From a virus, in IMG/VR virus record IMGVR_UViG_3300044622_000127, positions 1 to 44,694 of that record: DNA of 44,694 bases. One strand, given 5' to 3'. The notes under the pieces are model-generated. The model was not told the DNA's origin and searched no databases. It saw only the letters and a list, made by a program, of their open reading frames with translations. Within the stretch, counting starts at the first letter, position 1. Every line of letters begins with the position of its first letter. Below, piece by piece: positions 19,280 through 27,541 of the stretch. Both the position numbers and the translations under genes were made by a program.

Positions 19280-20188
19280 ATGACCAGACGCGTCAATTAC
19301 CTCAACAACAAAGACATTTTAAAAGAGATACACAAGAGTAAGACATCGTATTGCTCGTTTTTAACACCAGAAGACTCTGATTATGACCTAATCATCACTG
19401 GTGTTGGGCAAATCGAAACTGTAATCAGTGAAGGCAAGTTTGCCCGTGCTGATCGTTTAACCAAATTAGCCCAAGACGCCCAAATCATCGACGGTAAGAA
19501 GGTTAAAGTAGAAGCAATTGACCCAGAATCAATCCCAGTAGACGATATTGTGTTTCGAGTAATGACCTGGGAGCATATTCCAATTGCGCCGCCGTCGCCA
19601 CCAAAAGCCCTTAAAGGTAAAAAGGCTAAGGCAGTAATTATCGAAGACGACAACGAGTTGCTAGTTACTGAATACGATGAGCCTGTTCCAGAAGTCGAAC
19701 CCCCTACTCCAGCAATCAAATATGTTAAAGTCAATTTTCCTCCATTCCAACATTTCCGATTACAAACCAATGTAGACGGCACTTACACAGCCAGGCTTGT
19801 CGGTAAGTCGCATTGGAAGGGCGAATTCGAAACGGGAGAATTCTGTAAAGATCACGGCAAGGCCACTAACAAGCTTGCCCTTATGTATATGAAGCTATGT
19901 GAGCGATACGGAACTCGTGGCAACTGGCGCGGTTACACTTACAATGATGAAATGCGCTCGCAGGCTCTGCTTCAGTTATCGCAAATTGGGTTACAATTTG
20001 ATGAATCAAAGTCGGCGAACCCGTTTGCTTACTACACCGCAGCTATCACTAACTCGTTTACTCGTGTGCTAAACATTGAGAAGCGTAACCAAAACATACG
20101 CGACGACATATTGGAAATGAACTCTCTAAATCCTTCTTATACACGAATGAATAGTGGGTTTGATCAAGGACACGGTTCCGACGAATAA
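19280..20188 (+). CDS. 55: Late-transcription sigma factor gp55, extended form
   Basis: The product has 302 residues. The C-terminal third carries the gp55 signature: KATNKLALMYMKLCERYGTR, then MRSQALLQLSQIG, then NPFAYYTAAITNSFTRVLNI (about residues 195-280). This part corresponds to sigma region 2, which melts TATAAATA late promoters. T4 gp55 is about 185 residues. This protein has an N-terminal segment (NNKDILKEIHKSKTSYCSF) and a Pro/Glu-rich linker at about residues 100-148 (PPSPPKALKGKKAK, VPEVEPPTP). The C-terminus ends SGFDQGHGSDE; it is acidic but lacks an obvious hydrophobic patch like the T4 clamp-binding tail. It is the first gene of the plus-strand early/middle block and diverges from the baseplate cluster, its presumed target. 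Confidence 0.88.
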   Translation: MTRRVNYLNNKDILKEIHKSKTSYCSFLTPEDSDYDLIITGVGQIETVISEGKFARADRLTKLAQDAQIIDGKKVKVEAIDPESIPVDDIVFRVMTWEHIPIAPPSPPKALKGKKAKAVIIEDDNELLVTEYDEPVPEVEPPTPAIKYVKVNFPPFQHFRLQTNVDGTYTARLVGKSHWKGEFETGEFCKDHGKATNKLALMYMKLCERYGTRGNWRGYTYNDEMRSQALLQLSQIGLQFDESKSANPFAYYTAAITNSFTRVLNIEKRNQNIRDDILEMNSLNPSYTRMNSGFDQGHGSDE

Positions 20189-20238
20189 TCCAGCCAAACA
20201 AGTTGATCTACCCTATGCGAAGGCACTAAACTTATAAG

Positions 20239-21252
20239 ATGGCAAACCTATTTAAGAAAGCAATTATATTCACGGATCTACACCTCGGACTAAAATCAAA
20301 CAGCCAAGTCCATAACGAAGACTGCTTAAACTTTGTTAAATGGGCAATCGAAACGGGTAAAGCAAACGGATGTGATACTTGTTTCTTCCTCGGAGATTGG
20401 CATAACAACAGGGCAAGCATTAACTTAGTCACTTTAGACTACAGTATCCAAGCCCTAGAGCTAATGTCACAAGCGTTCCAGGTGTTCTTCATCCCAGGCA
20501 ACCACGATCTGTATTATCGCGAGAAGCGCGACATACAGTCGGCTGAATGGGCAAAGCATATTCCAAACATCCGCATTGTAAATGAGTTTTTTAAAGAAGG
20601 TGATGTTTCTATCATACCGTGGCTTGTTAAAGACGAGCATAAAAAAATTGAAAGACTACAATCTAAATATTGCTTTGGTCATTTAGAACTCCCACACTTC
20701 TATATGAATGGGATGGTCGCAATGCCGGATCATGGAGAAATTCAGCAAGACCATTTTAAGAATATCGAAAACGTGTACAGTGGCCACTTCCACAAGCGAC
20801 AGCACGGTAAGAACATAACTTACATTGGTAACTGCTTCCCGCACAACTACAGCGACGTAGGGGACGACGAGCGCGGCTGTATGATTTTAGAATGGGGCGG
20901 CAAGGAAGAATTCTTTACTTGGCCAGGGCAACCACGCTATCGTGTGTACAACCTAAGCCATGTTATCAACAATGCCGAGGCTATTCTCAAACCTAACATG
21001 CATGTCCGTGTTAATCTTGACATTGACATTAGCTACGAAGAAGCAACCTTCATTAAAGAAACATTTCAGGACACGTATAAGCTACGAGAGATTACGCTAT
21101 TACCAGTTAAGAAGGAATACGACGGGGCACAAGTTGAACCCGGATCTATCTCTTTCTTATCTGTTGATCAAATTGTAAGTGATCAAATCTCTACTATTAG
21201 CAGCGACCACTATGATCCTAAACTGTTGCTTGACATCTATCGGAACCTATGA
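20239..21252 (+). CDS. 47: Recombination exonuclease subunit gp47 (Mre11/SbcD type)
   Basis: The 337-residue protein shows the calcineurin-like phosphoesterase motifs of gp47/SbcD: FTDLHLG at residues 11-17, FLGDWHN at 50-56, PGNHD at 85-89 and GHFHKRQ near residue 180. The Asp and His residues bind the two catalytic metals. With gp46 it forms the nuclease that resects double-strand ends for recombination-dependent replication. Its length is close to T4 gp47 (339). In most T4-like phages gene 46 follows directly; here the stop overlaps an ATG that opens a remnant of gene 46, and an HNH endonuclease gene is inserted before the intact gene 46. Confidence 0.95.
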   Translation: MANLFKKAIIFTDLHLGLKSNSQVHNEDCLNFVKWAIETGKANGCDTCFFLGDWHNNRASINLVTLDYSIQALELMSQAFQVFFIPGNHDLYYREKRDIQSAEWAKHIPNIRIVNEFFKEGDVSIIPWLVKDEHKKIERLQSKYCFGHLELPHFYMNGMVAMPDHGEIQQDHFKNIENVYSGHFHKRQHGKNITYIGNCFPHNYSDVGDDERGCMILEWGGKEEFFTWPGQPRYRVYNLSHVINNAEAILKPNMHVRVNLDIDISYEEATFIKETFQDTYKLREITLLPVKKEYDGAQVEPGSISFLSVDQIVSDQISTISSDHYDPKLLLDIYRNL

Positions 21253-21293
21253 CATTCCGCATAAAAAATCTAACAGTTAAGCGCGTGGCATAA
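21249..21293 (+). pseudogene. Remnant of the original gene 46 start
   Basis: An ATG overlapping the gp47 stop (ATGA) opens 14 codons, MTFRIKNLTVKRVA, before TAA. The segment FRIKNLT-x-K matches the start of intact gp46, MFRIKNLTCKNF, at eight of nine positions. At DNA level the two copies differ in almost every synonymous position (TTC/TTT, CGC/AGA, ATA/ATC, AAA/AAG, AAT/AAC, CTA/CTT). The ancestral 47-46 junction was probably here, and the HNH gene separated it from the present gene 46. Confidence 0.7.
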
Positions 21294-21296
21294 ATA
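21289..21296 (+). promoter_or_regulatory. Late promoter for the HNH endonuclease gene
   Basis: CATAAATA followed by CT overlaps the stop of the gene 46 remnant. The AAGGAG ribosome site of the endonuclease starts at 21303. The inserted gene therefore appears to bring its own late promoter into an otherwise early/middle block, and may add late expression of gene 46. Confidence 0.6.
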
Positions 21297-21313
21297 CTCT
21301 GTAAGGAGAATTT

Positions 21314-21910
21314 ATGGCTAAGAAAAGAATATTTACAGAAGATGAAATAAAATTGATAGCAGATCCGCAATTATCATTGACTAAGCTAATGGAATTACTT
21401 AACGCTTCTATGCCGACTGTCGGTAAAATAAGGAAATCCTTAGGAGTGACAACAATTAGGGGCAGGAGAGAGGGGGTGTTAGTTCCAGGGCAAAGACGAA
21501 CTACTCATCACATTTGCCAAAACCCAGCATGCCAAAAAGAAATAGTTTCAATTCGCTCAAACCCACGAAAATACTGTTGTCATTCATGCCAGCAAAAAAC
21601 TGCTAATGTAGCAGCAAAAGGAAAAGGGACAAGGAAACTTCGCAACCCAAATACTCCAGAATATAAGAGGTATTCAAGGCTAGTTCACGGGATGAGTCAA
21701 GAAGTGTATAACGAAAACATAGATATTATTAACCCAGAGCGTCATCCACGAACACTATGCGGTGTAGAAGGCGGATGGCAATTAGATCATATTATTCCGA
21801 TTAAGGAGTGCTTTGATCGAGGAATACCACCAAGAGAAGCAGCATCACTAACTAATCTTAGAATGTTACCATGGAAAGAGAACCTTATGAGGCAATACAA
21901 GAATGTTTAG
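21314..21910 (+). CDS. Free-standing HNH homing endonuclease
   Basis: The 198-residue protein begins with a helix-turn-helix-like segment (about residues 8-45, LTKLMELLNASMPTVGKIRK). A Cys cluster follows (CQNPACQK then KYCCHSCQQK, about residues 68-92), likely zinc-binding. The C-terminal HNH core is WQLDHIIPIKECFDRG with NLRMLPWKENL; the HII histidine is the probable general base and the Asn belongs to the second motif. Such enzymes cut a phage lacking the insertion, and repair copies the gene in. It sits between genes 47 and 46, with its own AAGGAG and late promoter box. Its last codons overlap the gene 46 start: AATGTTTAG holds both the ATG and the endonuclease stop. Confidence 0.88.
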   Translation: MAKKRIFTEDEIKLIADPQLSLTKLMELLNASMPTVGKIRKSLGVTTIRGRREGVLVPGQRRTTHHICQNPACQKEIVSIRSNPRKYCCHSCQQKTANVAAKGKGTRKLRNPNTPEYKRYSRLVHGMSQEVYNENIDIINPERHPRTLCGVEGGWQLDHIIPIKECFDRGIPPREAASLTNLRMLPWKENLMRQYKNV

Positions 21911-23678
21911 AATCAAGAACCTTACATGTAAAAACTTCATGTCGGTCGGTAACTCTACGCAGGCAATCAATTTTGATAGACAAGACCTTACCTTGGTTTT
22001 AGGAGAGAACCTCGACTTAGGCGGTGATGACCACGGCGCAAGAAACGGTACTGGTAAGACTACTATATGTAATGCTTTGTCGTATGCGTTTTACGGGCAG
22101 GCACTAACAAATATCAAGAAAGATAACCTCATTAATAAGACTAATGCCAAAGGCATGTTGGTCACTATTGACTTTGAGAAAGACGGAATTACATATCGCA
22201 TTGAACGCGGGCGTCGACCTGGCGTCCTTACGTTGTATAAGGGAGACACAGCATTCGCTACTGAAGATAACGATGCTCAAGGAGACAGCAGAGAGACGCA
22301 AGGCGAGATTGATCGCATTCTGCTTATGTCACACGATATGTTTAGGCACGTTGTTGCTCTAAACACGTACACAGAGCCATTCCTTAGCTTAAAGGCTAAC
22401 GACCAACGAACCATCATTGAGCAGCTACTCGGTATTACAATGCTTAGTGAGAAAGCAGAGCTGCTTAAAGAAGCCATTCGCATTTCTAAAGAAACAATCA
22501 CAAGTGAAGAATACCGCATCAAGGCCGAATCCGAAGCAAATAAAAAGATCGAAGAGCAGTTAGACTCACTGAAGCGCAGGCAAGTTCAGTGGGACGCTAA
22601 ACATACGCAAGAGGTAGAAAAGCTAACTACAGAGTTAGAAGACCTGCTAACGCTTGATGTTGCTACCGAACTCCGATCACACGAATTACTTAAAGAGTAT
22701 AAGGCAAACGAAAAAGCCTTGCTTGATCTAACAGCAGAGTTTAACCGAACAACAACCGATCGAACACGCGAGCACAATGCCGCTAACAAAATTACTAAAG
22801 AACTTCGCGAGCTTGCTGCTAACGTATGCCACTCTTGCGGACAGGAATTTCACGGTGAAAAGCACGAGGCATTAGTCTCTGCTAAAAAAGTATCACTAAC
22901 ACACCACGAAACAGAAGTGAGTGAGATTGATCTCGTCCAAGCAGATCTTAAGACTGCTATTGCTGAAGTGCGAGGAATGATTGGCAAGAGGCCAACTACA
23001 TACTACGACAGGGTAGGCGATGCTCACAACCACAAAACGTCTATTGACCACACTCGTCACCTTCTCGAAGTAAAGATAGCAGAAGAGAATCCATACACTG
23101 AACAAGTAGCAGAAATGGAAGCATCGGCTATCTCAGAGATTGACTACAGCCTTATTAACTCCACTACAAAGATTAAAGAGCACCAAGAGTTCCTGCTCAA
23201 GTTACTTACTAACAAAGACAGTTTTATTCGTAAGCGTATCATTGACCAGAACCTAACATACTTAAATGCTCGCTTGTCCTATTATCTGGATAAGATCGGG
23301 TTGCCTCATACTGTAGTATTCCAAAGCGATCTGAGTGTTAGCATTGAAGAACTCGGTCGTGAGCTTGATTTCGACAATCTGAGCAGAGGCGAGCGCGGCA
23401 GACTAATCCTTTCCTTATCTTGGGCGTTCCGCGATGTTTGGGAATCGCTGTATGAGCCAGTTAACCTACTGTTCATTGACGAACTGATCGACAATGGTCT
23501 TGACACTAGTGGTGTTGAAAGTGCGATGGGCATCTTAAAGAAGATGGCTCGTGATGGGCACAAGAGCGTCTGGTTAGTGTCGCACAAAGACGAGCTAACC
23601 TCTCGTGTTGGTAACATCCTAAGCGTAGTTAAAGAAAGTGGCTTTACAAGCTACAACAACGATATGGAAGCTGTATGA
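21903..23678 (+). CDS. 46: Recombination ATPase subunit gp46 (Rad50/SbcC type)
   Basis: The 591-residue protein has a Walker A GARNGTGKTT (45-54), a coiled coil interrupted by the zinc-hook pair CHSC (309-312), an ABC signature LSRGERGR (from 493) and Walker B LLFIDEL (Asp526, Glu527). It is the SMC-like ATPase partner of gp47, holding and resecting DNA ends. T4 gp46 is 560 residues, so the protein is complete. The ATG at 21903 lies inside the end of the HNH gene in another frame. There is no strong ribosome site, so translation probably depends on reading of the endonuclease gene. The stop overlaps the first radical SAM gene (ATGATG). Confidence 0.95.
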   Translation: MFRIKNLTCKNFMSVGNSTQAINFDRQDLTLVLGENLDLGGDDHGARNGTGKTTICNALSYAFYGQALTNIKKDNLINKTNAKGMLVTIDFEKDGITYRIERGRRPGVLTLYKGDTAFATEDNDAQGDSRETQGEIDRILLMSHDMFRHVVALNTYTEPFLSLKANDQRTIIEQLLGITMLSEKAELLKEAIRISKETITSEEYRIKAESEANKKIEEQLDSLKRRQVQWDAKHTQEVEKLTTELEDLLTLDVATELRSHELLKEYKANEKALLDLTAEFNRTTTDRTREHNAANKITKELRELAANVCHSCGQEFHGEKHEALVSAKKVSLTHHETEVSEIDLVQADLKTAIAEVRGMIGKRPTTYYDRVGDAHNHKTSIDHTRHLLEVKIAEENPYTEQVAEMEASAISEIDYSLINSTTKIKEHQEFLLKLLTNKDSFIRKRIIDQNLTYLNARLSYYLDKIGLPHTVVFQSDLSVSIEELGRELDFDNLSRGERGRLILSLSWAFRDVWESLYEPVNLLFIDELIDNGLDTSGVESAMGILKKMARDGHKSVWLVSHKDELTSRVGNILSVVKESGFTSYNNDMEAV

Positions 23679-24610
23679 TGTTTAAGCTTGAGAAGGTTAA
23701 AGTTCTCCATTTAGAACCTACTACTACCTGTCAGGCTGCTTGCCCGCAGTGTTCGAGAACTATCTATAAATCTAACTTAGTCCCAGCGGAATTAAAGTTA
23801 CATAACATTCAGGCGTTGCTACCAGAAAAGTTTATCAAGCAACTAGACAAGATGTTTATGTGCGGTAACTTTGGAGACCCGGCTGCTGCAAGAGATACGT
23901 TAGAAATATTCAAATGGTTTAAAGCAGTCAACCCATCTATTACATTAGGTATGAATACCAATGGTGGAATCCGTCACGCTAGCTGGTGGGCGGACCTAGC
24001 AGCAGTCTTAACTTCTCCTACAGACTATGTTGTTTTTAGTATTGACGGATTAGAAGATACTAATCACATTTATCGCATAGGTGTAAACTGGGATAATATC
24101 ATGACTAACTCTGCTAGCTTTATCAATCGCGGCGGAAATGCTCACTGGGATATGTTAGTTTACAAGCATAACGAACACCAAGTAAGTGAATGTACCGAGT
24201 TAGCGAAATCTTTAGGGTTTAAATGGTTTAGGTCAAAAGTAACAAGACGTTTAATAAATGTAGATTTCTTAGAACTCCCGTCAAATACAAAAATTAATAA
24301 TGTAGTTAAAGGTAAGATTAACTGCCATGCATTAAATGAAAAAAGTGTTTTATTAAATGCACAAGGAAAGCTTCTTCCTTGCTGTTTTATCAATGACCTA
24401 ACCGCCCGATCAGATTTCGAAATAAAATCAACGCTAGTTCTAAATAACTTAGACTTATTTCAACACAGCCTCAATGAGGTTATCTCAACCTTCTCGGTTA
24501 TTACTGATACTTGGTCAGACTCAGTACCATACTCTGAATGTTCTAAGACTTGTTCGACCCAAGCATTTACTAACCAATGGAAGACTGAAATTTGTTTAAC
24601 TACGAATTAA
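23675..24610 (+). CDS. Radical SAM protein 1 with SPASM-like C-terminal cysteines
   Basis: The 311-residue protein has the radical SAM motif CQAACPQC (Cys19, Cys23, Cys26), which binds a 4Fe-4S cluster that cleaves S-adenosylmethionine. CGNFGDP, MNTNGGIRH and FSIDGLEDTNHIYR fit the family barrel. The C-terminal third has more cysteines (INCHAL, LLPCCFIND, YSECSKTCS), arranged like an auxiliary-cluster (SPASM or twitch) domain. Such proteins often modify peptides, but nucleoside or sugar substrates are possible. It overlaps gp46 by 4 bases, and the next gene, its paralogue, overlaps it by 19 bases. The substrate cannot be told from sequence. The 5'-deoxyadenosyl radical chemistry follows from the family. 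Confidence 0.85.
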   Translation: MMFKLEKVKVLHLEPTTTCQAACPQCSRTIYKSNLVPAELKLHNIQALLPEKFIKQLDKMFMCGNFGDPAAARDTLEIFKWFKAVNPSITLGMNTNGGIRHASWWADLAAVLTSPTDYVVFSIDGLEDTNHIYRIGVNWDNIMTNSASFINRGGNAHWDMLVYKHNEHQVSECTELAKSLGFKWFRSKVTRRLINVDFLELPSNTKINNVVKGKINCHALNEKSVLLNAQGKLLPCCFINDLTARSDFEIKSTLVLNNLDLFQHSLNEVISTFSVITDTWSDSVPYSECSKTCSTQAFTNQWKTEICLTTN

Positions 24611-25710
24611 TTGACGAGTATCAGATTGAGATAACAAACTACTGTAATGCAGCTTGTCCTCAATGTCCGCGAAATAATAACGGGCAAGGTGTTAACCCGC
24701 ATCTTATACTAGAACACCTATCCAGAGATGTCATTAACAAGGCATTTCCTGTGGAATTATGTGCTAGATTACGACAAGTTTTTTTCTGTGGTAGTTATGG
24801 TGATCCTATTGTTCATCCGGAGTTCTTAGACATACTGCGAGACTTCAGATCTAAAAATCCCACATTGTGGCTATACTTTCACACAAACGGCGGAGTACAC
24901 TCTCCAGAGTATTGGACTGAAATTGCAACCATCATGAATGGGTATGGGCAAATTGATTTTGGCATCGACGGGCTTGAAGACACTAATCATTTGTACAGGA
25001 AAAATGTTAAGTGGAGTAAAGTGATAGCAAATGTAAAAGCTTTTATTGCAGCTAAAGGTAGGGCGCAATGGAACTTTATTGTGTTTGAACACAACGAACA
25101 CCAGGTCGAACAAGTTAAAGAACTCGGATACGATATGGGTTTCTTTAATGTGTTAATACGCAACACCGGCCGATTCTTTAATCATAAAACACTAGAAGAG
25201 TTACCTGAATGGCCCGTTAACGATCGGACACCATATAAACTAAAGCCGCCTGTTAATGAACAGTTTAGGAACGCTAGTATGTTGTACTTGCCAAAATTAA
25301 AAGAACAGTATTCCGATATCTACGATTATTTTAGCACCACTGATATAAGATGTGATGCCTTAGCTGGTAAGAAAGTAGCCATTAATGCTAACGGTCTTGT
25401 TTTGCCGTGCAATTTCTTTAATCATAACTTATACGATGAACGATACTATAAAGACAATGTGTTACCGTGTGCAAACGAGTTGAGTAACATTAACGGTAAA
25501 AATCAGGTTAGAGAATTTTTAGAATCTTACGGTCTTAGCAATCTAAACATTAAAAATTATTCGTTAGCTGAGATTTTTCAAAACCCGATGTGGAGTGACT
25601 TAGTAGCAAGTTTTCACAAACCACTTGGAGAAGGCCGTATATTCGAATGCTCGATGACATGCGGATCAAAATTAAAAAAAGTTTGGGATCAAGGAGGATC
25701 TAAAATATGA
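24592..25710 (+). CDS. Radical SAM protein 2, paralogue of the preceding gene
   Basis: The 372-residue protein has CNAACPQC (Cys18, Cys22, Cys25). It shares FCGSYGDP, FHTNGGVHSPEYW, GIDGLEDTNHLYR and EHNEHQVEQVKEL with the preceding protein (CGNFGDP, SIDGLEDTNHIYR, KHNEHQVSECTEL), so the two arose by duplication. The C-terminal auxiliary-cluster cysteines are also kept (IRCDAL, VLPCNFFNHN, FECSMTCGSK). It has about 60 extra residues between the barrel and the C-terminal domain. The start is TTG at 24592 with TGGAAG upstream; no ATG fits the conserved N-terminus. The stop overlaps the dehydrogenase start (ATGA). The two may act as a pair or on related substrates; this is inference. Confidence 0.85.
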   Translation: MFNYELIDEYQIEITNYCNAACPQCPRNNNGQGVNPHLILEHLSRDVINKAFPVELCARLRQVFFCGSYGDPIVHPEFLDILRDFRSKNPTLWLYFHTNGGVHSPEYWTEIATIMNGYGQIDFGIDGLEDTNHLYRKNVKWSKVIANVKAFIAAKGRAQWNFIVFEHNEHQVEQVKELGYDMGFFNVLIRNTGRFFNHKTLEELPEWPVNDRTPYKLKPPVNEQFRNASMLYLPKLKEQYSDIYDYFSTTDIRCDALAGKKVAINANGLVLPCNFFNHNLYDERYYKDNVLPCANELSNINGKNQVREFLESYGLSNLNIKNYSLAEIFQNPMWSDLVASFHKPLGEGRIFECSMTCGSKLKKVWDQGGSKI

Positions 25711-26297
25711 AATATTTAGTAACTGGCGGAAATAGAGGATTAGGGAAACACTTTGTTGAATCGTTAGGAGCAGATAGCATTAGCCGCACAAACGGCTTTG
25801 ATATTACGTCGAGCGTAGCCGCAATTGCTACAAAAAGTCTAGACTACGATGTGTTTATCAACAATGCATTTGATGGGCCACCACACGAGCCCTGGGCAAA
25901 CTTCGGACAGGTTAATGTGCTTCATGCTGTTTACTTTAAATGGGCAGAAGCCAACAAAGCTGGATTCATTATCAACGTTGGCTCGTCTGGTGAAAAATCA
26001 ATTGTTGCTCCGGATCCTTCGTTCGAAACTTACCGTGTAGCAAAGGCTGCATTAGCGTATGCGAGCAAACAATGTACAGCAGCATTCAAAAATAACAAGG
26101 TCCCGTTCAAAACTACACTTCTAACTTTAGACCGGTTAGATACGGAATTAAGTCGAAGTCGCCCAACTTGGACTGGAAATGGATTAAATTTAACGGATGT
26201 CAGTAACTTCGTTAAATATGTAATAACGTTACAAAGCAACACAGTTGTTGAAGAAATAACGTTGTATGTAGATCTTAACCATAAAGAGGTAATTTAA
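25707..26297 (+). CDS. Short-chain dehydrogenase/reductase
   Basis: The 196-residue protein has the SDR nucleotide-binding motif TGGNRGLG (6-13), the structural NNA (52-54) and the catalytic pair YRVAK (Tyr109, Lys113) with Ser93/94 before it. It should be an NAD(P)-dependent oxidoreductase in the cytoplasm. At under 200 residues it is short for the classical family (about 250) because the C-terminal substrate-binding part is reduced. It overlaps the radical SAM gene by 4 bases (ATGA) and the next gene by one base (TAATG), so it is probably co-expressed with both. Its substrate may be the radical SAM product; this is inference from gene order. Confidence 0.85.
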   Translation: MKYLVTGGNRGLGKHFVESLGADSISRTNGFDITSSVAAIATKSLDYDVFINNAFDGPPHEPWANFGQVNVLHAVYFKWAEANKAGFIINVGSSGEKSIVAPDPSFETYRVAKAALAYASKQCTAAFKNNKVPFKTTLLTLDRLDTELSRSRPTWTGNGLNLTDVSNFVKYVITLQSNTVVEEITLYVDLNHKEVI

Positions 26298-26491
26298 TGT
26301 CAATTCATGACGATATTCTAGTAGCAATGGAAACTTACAAAGTCGAGCACGAAAAGTTCGCAGTGAAGGGGGTGATGGCTAGTGCCGCGAGAAGTCGCGC
26401 TGCACTAGGCGACATTGCCAAACTTTGTAAGGCTCGTAGAGCAGAAATTCAAGAAATCAAAAACGCCGCACAAGCAGCAAAGAAGAAGTAA
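26297..26491 (+). CDS. Small basic Hc1-like helical protein
   Basis: The 64-residue protein is rich in Lys, Arg and Ala and mostly helical: EKFAVKGVMASAARSRAALG followed by KARRAEIQEIKNAAQ and a KKK end. This resembles the small histone H1-like (Hc1-type) proteins found in many T4-like phages, which may bind DNA. The match is by composition and pattern and was not searched. It starts one base inside the dehydrogenase stop and ends directly before the nuclease ATG. Confidence 0.7.
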   Translation: MSIHDDILVAMETYKVEHEKFAVKGVMASAARSRAALGDIAKLCKARRAEIQEIKNAAQAAKKK

Positions 26492-27037
26492 ATGGGCGTA
26501 AACGGTAAATCAAAAGGTTCAAGCTTTGAGCGGAAGATCGCAAATCTTCTATCCTCAAGGTTTGAACCCATTACCGGCATTAAGCAAAGCTTCAGGAGGA
26601 ACGCGGATTCGGGTTCCTACTTTGGCGGAACAAATCAGAAACGAGTAGCAACACACGATTTAGATCACGCTAACTTTGGTGATCTTATCTGTCCTAAAAA
26701 CTTTGGGTTCTCTGTGGAATGTAAATTCTACAAGACAGGTCCTTCTTTTACTAGTATAGTAAAAGGGAAGATTACTCAGTGGGACGAGTGGATTACTCAA
26801 GCAAAGCAAGACGCTAAGAACTCCGAAAAGCTTATGATGCTTATCATTAAGTACAATGGAGTAGACGAGCTAGTGTTTGTGGAAGCCGAGATGTTAGGTC
26901 TAACTCTCGTGCTGCCATACAATGTAGTACCTTTTAACACAGTTTATGGTTATCGACTTAAAGACTTTTTAACTCTAACTGACGACAATTTTTTCCTCAT
27001 GGACAACGTAAAAACAGTAGAGATGCCAGCAGCTTAA
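26492..27037 (+). CDS. PD-(D/E)XK nuclease, Holliday-junction-resolvase or RecB-like
   Basis: The 181-residue protein has the ordered active-site residues of the PD-(D/E)XK fold: Glu13 in SSFERKIA, Asp64 in FGDLI and Glu76-x-Lys78 in VECKFY. The arrangement resembles archaeal-type resolvases and phage RecB-like nucleases. It may process branched DNA made during gp46/gp47-dependent recombination. The exact substrate is uncertain, since this fold also includes restriction enzymes. The ATG directly follows the previous stop (TAA-ATG). A terminator hairpin includes the last codons and the stop, so this is the last gene of the block. Confidence 0.75.
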   Translation: MGVNGKSKGSSFERKIANLLSSRFEPITGIKQSFRRNADSGSYFGGTNQKRVATHDLDHANFGDLICPKNFGFSVECKFYKTGPSFTSIVKGKITQWDEWITQAKQDAKNSEKLMMLIIKYNGVDELVFVEAEMLGLTLVLPYNVVPFNTVYGYRLKDFLTLTDDNFFLMDNVKTVEMPAA

Positions 27038-27064
27038 CGGCGACGGCATTGTCTACTGCTTTTA
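27015..27064 (+). terminator. Terminator spanning the nuclease stop codon
   Basis: CAGTAGA (27015-27021) and GATGCC (27022-27027) pair with TCTACTG (27052-27058) and GGCATT (27045-27050) around one bulged G, making a 13-pair stem. CTTTTA follows. The 17-base loop contains the stop codon. It would end transcription of the gene 55-47-46-radical SAM block. Confidence 0.6.
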
Positions 27065-27540
27065 CAACCTACTTAGACCAACTAAATACCTCAGAGACCA
27101 TCTCTAAAACAAATCCCAGTAATACCAGCAAGTACATAGTACCATTGTGTGAGTAGCCTTCGCTATTCCCCGTCGAGGTTGCCTTGAAAGTTACAGGCCG
27201 TCAGATTTTCGGGAGGTACACGGTTTAGGAATTAACGTAAGATTCCAAATGATGTGACTGTAGTCACACGCCTGCATTGTTTCGCTAACTAGGGACGATG
27301 CGGCCGCCGTTGAATAAAGCTTGAGTAGGGGGTACCGATCAACCGCCTCCGTAGATGTCTAACCCATCTAATCTCATTTAGTTAGTTTGGGTAGAAACTC
27401 CTACAGAAAGGCCCTCTTTTATACTTTGTCCGCCCTGGGCAAAGTATGAGCATTGCTCCACAGAAGAGATTAAACAATCAAAAGCAAAAAGCAGTTAAAT
27501 CAAATAAGATAAAGGGATTGAGCGCGATAAGCGCGAAAAT
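27065..27540 (+). ncRNA. Candidate structured non-coding RNA region
   Basis: This roughly 475-base stretch has no convincing protein gene or tRNA. It holds many potential hairpins: AGAGA/TCTCT near 27093, GTAGC/GCTAT near 27152, GGAAT/ATTCC at 27228-27246, TGTGAC/GTCACA at 27253-27268, GCATTGT/ACGATGC at 27274-27301, TAGATG/CATCTA near 27352-27370 and an 11-pair stem ATACTTTGTCC/GGGCAAAGTAT at 27421-27447. AACTAAAT (27080-27087) can also pair with ATTTAGTT (27376-27383). ACTAAATA at 27081 is a weak late-promoter-like box. It lies between two terminators. I recognise no tmRNA, RNase P or group I intron landmarks. Either strand could be the RNA; plus is assumed. Confidence 0.4.
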
Positions 27541-27541
27541 C

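Noticed and set aside
27065-27540. tRNA, tmRNA, RNase P RNA or group I intron in the non-coding stretch
   Set aside because: No T-arm GGTTCGA-type sequence, no tmRNA tag frame or ends, no RNase P conserved blocks and no clear P7 core were found by eye.
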